This document shows, piece after piece, positions 45,449 to 51,815 of a stretch of DNA of 64,000 nucleotides (its first letter is position 1; every line of letters begins with the position of its first letter). The translations under genes were made by a program, and so were the position numbers. The DNA comes from Streptomyces collinus Tu 365 (GTDB lineage: Bacteria; Actinomycetota; Actinomycetes; Streptomycetales; Streptomycetaceae), in the NCBI RefSeq assembly GCF_000444875.1, contig NC_021985.1:6034170-6098169 (forward strand). Reading direction: 5' to 3'. The notes under the pieces were generated by a model, which worked only from the letters and a program-made list of their open reading frames with translations, was not told where the DNA came from and ran no database searches.

Positions 45449-45814
45449 TCAGGGAAGGTCCGTCAGCTCCTCCGCGAAGACCTGGGACAGGGGCTGCGGG
45501 CCCACGTACTGCTGGCAGTTGCACTGGCCGGCCTCGAAGCGCAGGGGCTTCTTGTTCTCGTCCCAGGCCGTGGGCACCTCGACGCGTTCATGGCACCGGC
45601 CCTGCTTGTCGTGCTTGGCGAGGTGGTGGGTGCAGCCGCACACCGGCTCCGGCGGCTTGTGCGCCGCCTCGACGGCCAGGCGCTCCTGCTTCGCCGCCTC
45701 CAGCAACTGCATCTTGCGCTCATGCCTGTTGCGCAGCGCGGTGCGGACGTTGTCGGCCACCCACGCGAAACCACCCGTCCAGAAAATGATCAGAACCCAC
45801 CAGAACCAGTCCAT
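45449..45814 (-). CDS. Single-pass membrane protein with Cys/His cluster
   Basis: A 121-residue protein. One N-terminal membrane segment (MDWFWWVLIIFWTGGFAWVA) is followed by a charged helix and a C-terminal cluster with CGCTHHLAKHDKQGRCH and CNCQQYVGP, a candidate zinc site. The start at 45814 is set by this anchor. A run of CCGCTG/GCCGCT repeats lies just past its stop. No function recognised. Confidence 0.75.
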   Translation of the reverse strand: MDWFWWVLIIFWTGGFAWVADNVRTALRNRHERKMQLLEAAKQERLAVEAAHKPPEPVCGCTHHLAKHDKQGRCHERVEVPTAWDENKKPLRFEAGQCNCQQYVGPQPLSQVFAEELTDLP

Positions 45815-45896
45815 CGACCGCCCCTTCCCCCGTGTCCGTCTGCAAGCCAGCCTAGAGGGGCCGGGGGCATCTTGGCCTTGCCTTGTGATCCGCGGG

Positions 45897-46172
45897 TCAG
45901 CAGTTGCTCGCGTCCGGGCGCCAGTGTTCAGGGCCCACACCGCGCCAGTCGATCCACGGCACCTCCGCCACCTCCGCCGGGTCGATCTCCAACCCTGCTC
46001 GGCGGAGGAACTCGGCGACGTCGGCCACATTGTGGGCCAGGCCGAGGACCTCGCCGTCGGCGCGCACGCGTCGGCCGCCTGTCGCTGACGGCGGGTGAAC
46101 GATCACGCGTATCGGGCCGGACACGTCCTCGGGGTCGTCCGGGACATGCGGCCACCCGTTCCAGCGCGTCAT
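45897..46172 (-). CDS. Small hypothetical protein
   Basis: A 91-residue acidic protein (GPIRVIVHPPSATGGRRVRAD, LGLAHNVADVAEFLRRAGL) with no recognised domain. Its ATG overlaps the stop of the next gene upstream by 4 nt. It lies outside the left att repeat, so it may be a remnant of an older insertion or a local accessory gene. Confidence 0.65.
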   Translation of the reverse strand: MTRWNGWPHVPDDPEDVSGPIRVIVHPPSATGGRRVRADGEVLGLAHNVADVAEFLRRAGLEIDPAEVAEVPWIDWRGVGPEHWRPDASNC

Positions 46173-46402
46173 GGATGCAGCCGCTCACTCACGTGTCCGT
46201 CCGGCGCTTCCGGACCGCGTGGTGGCCGCCATGGCGCGGGGCTCGGGCGCCGTTGCTGCCAGTGCGGATGGAAATACAGGTGAGCCGACAGCCGGTACAG
46301 GCGCCGGCGCAGCTCGGTGTGGCCGGGCCGCTCGGCGAGGCGCCGGTACGTGGCGCCCCACTCCTGCTGCGCCTGGACCAGGTCGTCCGGGAACGATTGC
46401 AT
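46169..46402 (-). CDS. Small basic hypothetical protein
   Basis: A 77-residue protein starting MQSFPDDLVQAQQEWGATYR, with a Trp/Arg-rich C-terminus. I recall short proteins with the same opening near integrated elements in many streptomycetes. It is coupled to the 91-residue gene (ATGA overlap). The start at 46402 removes an implausible leader. Function unknown. Confidence 0.7.
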   Translation of the reverse strand: MQSFPDDLVQAQQEWGATYRRLAERPGHTELRRRLYRLSAHLYFHPHWQQRRPSPAPWRPPRGPEAPDGHVSERLHP

Positions 46403-46514
46403 GGTCAAATTCAAGCATGTGTTCGATTTCTGGGTCCATTGAGGAGTCCATCGAAGATTCAGGGCACCGCGCATCTGTCTACGCTGGACCGGAGGAAGCC
46501 ACGGCTGATCACCC

Positions 46515-46573
46515 CTGGGCCGTCTCCGGGCCGTGCCGGGCTGCTCGGCAGTGACCGGTGACACCCACGGACG
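46515..46573. repeat. Boundary-like segment, copy A
   Basis: 59 bp just left of the attL repeat, about 78% identical to 51212-51270 (copy B), which lies between the two cargo modules. Confidence 0.6.
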
Positions 46574-46600
46574 CCGGCCGGAGCGCCCCACGGCCGCTGG

Positions 46601-47729
46601 TCATCCATGTGGATCTGCGACATTGATAGAGCCATGCCTAACCCCGGAGAACGAACGTTCCCCGGGCACGAAGAAGCCCCCTACCAGCGACGATGTCGCC
46701 AACAGGTGGTGTCTTGTACCCGCTGGGCCTCTCTGGGCCGTCAGGGTTCCCGGGCCGTGCCGAAGACCGTCGAGGGCCCGGCGGGCGCGCTCGCTGCTGC
46801 TGGGCATCAGGTGGGCGTACACCCGCAGCGTCATCGCCGGGTCGGAGTGCCCCAGGTATTCGCTCACGGCCTTGATGCTCTCGCCCGCGTCCAGGAGGAC
46901 CGAGGCGTAGAAGTGGCGAAGGGCGTGCATCCCGTGCTGCCGGGCGGAGGCGTACGGCTCTCCGGGCCCGGGCGTCGGGATGAGGCCGGCCGCCGCGAGG
47001 GCGGGCTTCCACTCCAGGGCGTTGAAGTTGCTTCGCCAGACGATTCCGCCGGCCGTGTTGGTGAAGATCAGACGCCGTTCGGCGAGCGGGCCGTCAGGCC
47101 TGCCCCACGGCAGCTTGATCGCCACGGACGGGTGACTCGCCATGTGCCGCCGCAAGGCGGAGGCCACCGAGGACGGCAGCGGCACGTCCCGCTCCTTGTT
47201 GCCCTTCGGCGGGGCGAAGACCGCGACACCCCTGATCAGCTTGACCTGAGTGGTGACACGAAGCGTGTCGCTGTCGAGTTGAATCGTGTCCCCGGCCAAG
47301 CCGACGATCTCACCTTGCCGGAGACCGCACCCGCTGCCCACGTCGACCATGGCTCGGTAGCGCTCGGGCAGGGCGTCGCGGACCGCACGTACCTGGGAGG
47401 GGAGCCAGGGCACAACCCGTACAGCGGAGAAGGCAGGCGGCCGGACCGACGCCGCCGAGCACGGGTTCTGGGAGGTGGCCGTCGTCCACGGCGGCAGACA
47501 GCACCGCGCGGACGTTGGCGTAGATGTTGCGGGCGTAGGTGCTGCTGATCGTGTCGTTCTCAAGGTCCCGCACGAACTCTCGGATGTGGAGCGGCCGGAA
47601 GGACCCGAGCGGGCGCGACCCGATACGAGGGAAGGCATGCAATCGAAGGCGGGTCTCCGCTCCGATGCGTGTGTTCGCGTACCTGTCCGTGGCGTCGGTT
47701 GCCCCCGGTGGGTTCTCCCAGTCAGCGGT
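46601..47729 (-). pseudogene. Tyrosine-type integrase, truncated and frameshifted
   Basis: Related to actinomycete integrative-element recombinases. The upstream piece (about 47477-47729) reads ETRLRLHAFPRIGSRPLGSF and NIYANVRAVLSAAVDDGH. It then shifts frame near 47470 into NPCSAASVRPP and a complete catalytic part: GCGLRQGE with the first Arg, HALRHFYA (HxxR), LGHSDPAMT and the tyrosine in VYAHL. The N-terminal arm-binding domain is missing beyond 47729. The frame continues past the usual C-terminus into the att repeat. One base gained or lost in the CTGGGAGG tract would explain the shift. The element cannot be expected to excise with this gene. Confidence 0.85.
46612..46652 (+). repeat. 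Left attachment site (attL-like repeat)
   Basis: A 41-bp copy of the rlmN start region. It reads GATAGAGCCATGCCTA in its centre and would encode MPNPGE, matching the rlmN start MPIPGE at most positions. It differs from the right copy at 3 of 41 bases. Confidence 0.85.
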
Positions 47730-47828
47730 CAGTCGAACCGCATGGATGTTTTGAGCGTTTGGGCTGTGTGAGCGGGGTTGTGTTCCTACGCTGGGTCACT
47801 TGCAGCCAATGAGTGCGTGGGGGATCAA

Positions 47829-48248
47829 GTGAGTACCGAGATCGTGCAGTTGGTGGAGCAGGCGGGGCCGTTTCTGACGACTGCGGTAGGCACGTACGGG
47901 GCGGCGGTGTTCTCTCGCGCGGAGAGCGCGGCGGTGGATGCCACGGCGAATCTCGGACGGCGCATCCTGCAGACGGTGTGGCGCCGCCGCGATGCGCAGG
48001 GTCGGGCGGAGCTGGAAGCCGCGGTCCAGGATGCGGCCGAGGCACCGGAGGATGCGGACGCTGCGGCCGCGGTGCGTCAGCAGGTCAAGCGTGCGTTGCG
48101 GGAGGACGCCGAGTTGCTGGCCGAGCTGGCCCGGATGCTTCCCGCTTCCGGCGAGACGGTGACCGTGACGGCGTCGGGTGAGCGGTCGATCGCCGCGAAG
48201 ACCATCGGCACTGCCGTCACCGGAGACAACACGACGATCCAGCCATGA
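47829..48248 (+). CDS. Small putative effector of STAND module 1
   Basis: A 139-residue protein. Residues 1-55 form a mostly hydrophobic/amphipathic N-terminal region (GPFLTTAVGTYGAAVF, then LGRRILQTVWRRR). A charged helical middle (60-105) follows. The C-terminal 25 residues carry SGERSIAAKTIGTAVTGDN. The GTG start has GGGGGA upstream; the stop overlaps the NTPase start by 4 nt (ATGA). The layout of helical domain plus short C-terminal motif repeated at the N-terminus of the neighbour NTPase matches, by logic, Bell-domain effectors of bacterial amyloid signalling. No catalytic motif is visible. It might act on membranes. Confidence 0.8.
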   Translation: MSTEIVQLVEQAGPFLTTAVGTYGAAVFSRAESAAVDATANLGRRILQTVWRRRDAQGRAELEAAVQDAAEAPEDADAAAAVRQQVKRALREDAELLAELARMLPASGETVTVTASGERSIAAKTIGTAVTGDNTTIQP

Positions 48249-51073
48249 CAGAAGGTGCGGTAGCCGGAGGCGGCGGTCTGCAGGCGACGGGCGTGCGGTC
48301 CATGGCGGTGGGCGGCGATGTCAGCGTGGCGATCACCGGGGACGGGGCCCGGGTGGTGATGCTGCCGGCCGAGGCGGTGCGCTGGGCCAGAGAGGTGGAG
48401 GCGCCGCCGGGGGCCGGGAATCTGCCCGGGTCCGCGTCCGGGGTGTTCGTCGGACGTAAGAGTGAACTCGCTGAGCTGCGCCGGCTGCTGACAGCTGAGG
48501 GGGAGGCCGCGGTCACCCAGATCTCCGGGGTGCGGGCGATCCACGGCCTGGGCGGGATCGGCAAGAGCACCCTCGCTCTGCACTACGCCCACACCTACCG
48601 GCGTAGGTACACGCTGGTGTGGTGGATCAACGCCACGAGCACCGAGCAGATCGTCACCAGCCTGGCCGCTCTGGCCGTGCGGTTGTGCCCCCAGTGGGCG
48701 GCATCTACGGGGGTGCAGGAGCGGGCGGCGTGGGCGATGCTGTGGCTGCAATGGCATCCCGGCTGGCTGCTCGTCTTCGACAACGTCGAAGACGCCGCCG
48801 ACATGCGCCACTACCTCGGCACTCTGCCGGACGGGCACCACCTGGCCACCAGCCGCACCGCGACCGGCTGGCACACCATCGCCCCCACCATGCCCCTGGG
48901 TCTGCTGGATGCCGAGGCAGCCGTGAACCTGCTGTGCACTCTTGCCCTCGAAGCAGAGCACGTCCCCACGCCGGCACAGCGCAGGGACGCCGCAGACCTT
49001 GCCGCCGACCTCGGCTATCTGCCGCTGGCGCTGGAGCAGGCGGGAGCCTACCTGTTTGAGACCGGCACCTCGCCGGCCGACTACCGGCAGATGCTGGGAC
49101 GCGTCATAGATGCGGCCGCAGGCGGGATCGACCCTGAACGCACCATCGCCCGCATCTGGCACCACACCCTGACCGCCGTCCAACGCCGCAACCCGCAGGC
49201 CGTCACCCTGCTGAACGCCATGGCCTGGCTGGCACCCGAGGACATCCCCCGCACTCTGCTCGCCCCGCTCTGCCCCGACCCGCTCGCCCTCGGCGAGGCC
49301 CTGGGCACGCTGTACGCCTACAACATGATCGCCTACAGCGCCGATCGCCAAGCCATCAGCGTCCACCGTCTCGTGCAGACCGTCCTGCGCCACCAGCCCG
49401 CCGACTCCGACAGCTACGTGCCTGGCCGGCGAGACGCCGAACACCTCATCCAACACGCCACGTCGGGCGAGGACACGGACACGGACACCTTTCAGTGGGA
49501 ACAGCTCCTGCCTCACGTCGTCGCAGTCGCCGACTCCACACCGTTCCGTAGCCCGGCATCGACCGACACCGCCAACGCCTACCAGGCCGCCGCCCAGTAT
49601 CTGTCCCGGCAGGGACGCGAGGCCCACACCATTCCCCTGCGCACAGCCGTCCTCACCCAACACGAGCAGGTCCTGGGCGACACCCACCCCCACACCCTGA
49701 CCAGCCGCAACAACCTCGCCAGCGCCTACCGGGCGGTAGGAGACCTGGGACGAGCCATCCCCCTGTACGAGGCCACCCTCGCCCAGCGCGAGCAAGTCCT
49801 GGGCGACACCCACCCCCACACCCTGGTTAGCCGCAACCACCTCGCCAGCGCCTACCGGGCGGTAGGAGACCTGGGACGAGCCATCCCCCTGTACGAGGCC
49901 ACCCTCGCCCAGTTCGAGCAGGTCCTGGGCGACACCCACCCCGACACCCTGGCCAGCCGCAACGACCTCGCCAGCGCCTACGAGTCGGCGGGGGATCTGG
50001 GACGAGCCATCCCCCTGCACGAGGTCACCCTCGCCCAGTACGAGCAGGTCCTGGGCGACACCCACCCCCACACCCTGACCAGCCGCAACAACCTCGCCTA
50101 CGCCTACCGGGCGGTAGGGGATCTGGGACGAGCCATCCCCCTGTACGAGGCCACCCTCGCCCAGCGCGAGCAGGTCCTGGGCGACACCCACCCCCAGACC
50201 CTGACCAGCCGCAACAACCTCGCCTACGCCTACCGGGCGGTAGGGGATCTGGGACGAGCCATCCCCCTGTACGAGGCCACCCTCGCCCAGGGCGAGCAGG
50301 TCCTGGGCGACACCCACCCCGACACCCTGGCCAGCCGCAACAACCTCGCCAGCGCCTACGAGTCGGCGGGGGATCTGGGACGAGCCATCCCCCTGTACGA
50401 GGCCACCCTCGCCCAGTACGAGCAGGTCCTGGGCGACACCCACCCCCACACCCTGGCCAGCCGCAACAACCTCGCTTACGCCTACCGGGCGGCGGGGGAT
50501 CTGGGACGAGCCATCCCCCTGCACGAGGCCACCCTCGCCCAGTGCGAGCAGGTCCTGGGCGACACCCACCCCCACACCCTGACCAGCCGCAACAACCTCG
50601 CCAGCGCCTACCAGGCGGTAGGGGACCTGGGACGAGCCATCCCCCTGCACGAGGCCACCCTCGCCCAGTACGAGCAGGTCCTGGGCGACACCCACCCCCA
50701 GACCCTGACCAGCCGCAACAACCTCGCCAGCGCCTACCAGGCGGTAGGGGACCTGGGACGAGCCATCCCCCTGCACGAGGCCACCCTCGCCCAGCGCGAG
50801 CAGGTCCTGGGCGACACCCACCCCGACACCCTGACCAGCCGCAACAACCTCGCCAGCGCCTACCGGGCAGTCGGGGACCTGGGACGAGCCATCCCCCTGC
50901 ACGAGGCCACCCTCGCCCAGTACGAGCAGGTCCTGGGCGACACCCACCCCCACACCCTGACCAGCCGCAACAACCTCGCTCGTGCTCGCCAAGCCGACCA
51001 AGCTGTACAGCAAAGGAGTACAGCAACCTCAACGGCCGCAGATGAAGGTCAGCAGCCGTCTACGGCCGATTGA
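48245..51073 (+). CDS. STAND NTPase with NB-ARC-like core and TPR repeats, module 1
   Basis: A 942-residue NLR-like protein. Residues 10-35 hold the short motif VRSMAVGGDVSVAITGDG. The NTPase has Walker A GLGGIGKST at 101-109, Walker B LLVFDN at 175-180 and a GxP-like YLPLALEQAGAYL. A winged-helix/ARC part extends to about 460. Then come ten exact-period 42-residue TPR units (about 474-910) of the type NLASAYRAVGDLGRAIPLYE, with variable residues mainly at the ends (EQR, EQY, EQF, EQC, EQG). STAND proteins oligomerise on ligand sensing. The C-terminal repeats probably sense, the N-terminal motif probably recruits the small partner. Confidence 0.9.
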   Translation: MTEGAVAGGGGLQATGVRSMAVGGDVSVAITGDGARVVMLPAEAVRWAREVEAPPGAGNLPGSASGVFVGRKSELAELRRLLTAEGEAAVTQISGVRAIHGLGGIGKSTLALHYAHTYRRRYTLVWWINATSTEQIVTSLAALAVRLCPQWAASTGVQERAAWAMLWLQWHPGWLLVFDNVEDAADMRHYLGTLPDGHHLATSRTATGWHTIAPTMPLGLLDAEAAVNLLCTLALEAEHVPTPAQRRDAADLAADLGYLPLALEQAGAYLFETGTSPADYRQMLGRVIDAAAGGIDPERTIARIWHHTLTAVQRRNPQAVTLLNAMAWLAPEDIPRTLLAPLCPDPLALGEALGTLYAYNMIAYSADRQAISVHRLVQTVLRHQPADSDSYVPGRRDAEHLIQHATSGEDTDTDTFQWEQLLPHVVAVADSTPFRSPASTDTANAYQAAAQYLSRQGREAHTIPLRTAVLTQHEQVLGDTHPHTLTSRNNLASAYRAVGDLGRAIPLYEATLAQREQVLGDTHPHTLVSRNHLASAYRAVGDLGRAIPLYEATLAQFEQVLGDTHPDTLASRNDLASAYESAGDLGRAIPLHEVTLAQYEQVLGDTHPHTLTSRNNLAYAYRAVGDLGRAIPLYEATLAQREQVLGDTHPQTLTSRNNLAYAYRAVGDLGRAIPLYEATLAQGEQVLGDTHPDTLASRNNLASAYESAGDLGRAIPLYEATLAQYEQVLGDTHPHTLASRNNLAYAYRAAGDLGRAIPLHEATLAQCEQVLGDTHPHTLTSRNNLASAYQAVGDLGRAIPLHEATLAQYEQVLGDTHPQTLTSRNNLASAYQAVGDLGRAIPLHEATLAQREQVLGDTHPDTLTSRNNLASAYRAVGDLGRAIPLHEATLAQYEQVLGDTHPHTLTSRNNLARARQADQAVQQRSTATSTAADEGQQPSTAD
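49664..50978 (+). repeat. Ten 126-bp in-frame TPR repeats, nearly identical
   Basis: The same phrase (GAGCAGGTCCTGGGCGACAC) recurs at exact 126-bp spacing from 49664 to 50924. Copies differ by a few bases each, indicating recent amplification or gene conversion. Confidence 0.93.
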
Positions 51074-51494
51074 CCAGCCCAACAGACCTCAATGGCCGCT
51101 CAGCCGATAGTTCGGGACGACGGGGTGGTCGCCAAGGTGCCACTTATACGCTGCCGCCGTAGCGCCGCTCAGGCCGCCGGGGGCACAGCTAGGTTGCCGA
51201 GCGCGCCGAAGCTGGGCCGTCTCTGGGTCGTCCGAGGCCGCTCGGCAGTGGCCAATGACGACCAACGACGGCCACCAAGCGCACGTGCCCACCGCCTCTG
51301 AGCAGCGAAAACGCAGGTCGCCAAGATCCCCGACAAGACCCAGGGCAAGAAGACATGCCCTTGACTCGCCTATGAGTCGACGTCTGCGTGCACCCGGGCG
51401 CACCCCGAAGTGCGCCAAATCTGACTCGTGTTGAGCGACATGTCCCTACTCTGGGGCGCACGGATGCTCGGGGCGCGCTCCGGGGAAAGCCTGT
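51074..51494 (+). other. Inter-module region, 421 bp
   Basis: It contains copy B (51212-51270) of the boundary-like segment and, after about 51428, an open frame that extends the module 2 small protein in another phase. No independent gene is supported. It also looks less GC-rich than the chromosome. Confidence 0.5.
51212..51270. repeat. Boundary-like segment, copy B
   Basis: About 78% identical over 59 bp to copy A at 46515-46573. It lies between the two STAND modules. Confidence 0.6.
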
Positions 51495-51815
51495 GTGAGA
51501 CGGGGGACGGCAAGGATGGGGCAGCGCATTGTGCAGGCCGTGTGGCGTCGCGTGGACGAGGCTGGGCGGGCTGAGCTGGAGCGCGCGGTGCGCGAACAAG
51601 CCGGCGATCCGGAGGGCCTGGACACAGCGGCAGCGCTCCGGGCGGTCCTGAAGCAGGCGCTGCGGAATTATCCCGAGTCGTCTGAGCAATTGGCCACTCT
51701 GGCGCCCGTACCGGCGGCGGGCTCGGTGACCATCTCAACGTCCGGTGAAAAGTCGATCGCCACCCTGCACATCGGGACTGCGATCACCGGGGACGGCCAC
51801 ACGCCGCGCCTATGA
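51495..51815 (+). CDS. Small putative effector of STAND module 2, probably 5'-frameshifted
   Basis: The conserved frame encodes 106 residues: GQRIVQAVWRRVDEAGRAEL aligns with GRRILQTVWRRRDAQGRAEL of module 1, and the end has SGEKSIATLHIGTAITGD. The N-terminal hydrophobic region is absent from this frame. In the next frame, 51428-51502 encodes a shortened counterpart (ending GESLCET), which would join the conserved frame if one G in the run 51502-51506 were removed. So the gene is either frameshifted, mis-sequenced, or starts late at 51516 (ATG). The stop overlaps the NTPase start by 4 nt. Confidence 0.65.
   Translation: MRRGTARMGQRIVQAVWRRVDEAGRAELERAVREQAGDPEGLDTAAALRAVLKQALRNYPESSEQLATLAPVPAAGSVTISTSGEKSIATLHIGTAITGDGHTPRL

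Noticed and set aside
47310..47642. Separate 110-residue gene
   Set aside because: It is the upstream piece of the frameshifted integrase; its end is out-of-frame sequence.
49664..50978. CRISPR-like repeat array
   Set aside because: The period is 126 bp, there are no unique spacers, and the repeats encode in-frame TPR units.
48077..51013. 978-residue minus-strand ORF antisense to the module 1 NTPase
   Set aside because: It mirrors the 126-bp TPR repeats; the plus strand has Walker motifs and operon coupling, and the antisense product is compositional.
51092..51301. 69-residue ORF between the modules
   Set aside because: No similarity or ribosome-binding sequence; it spans the boundary-like segment, whose copy A is also noncoding.
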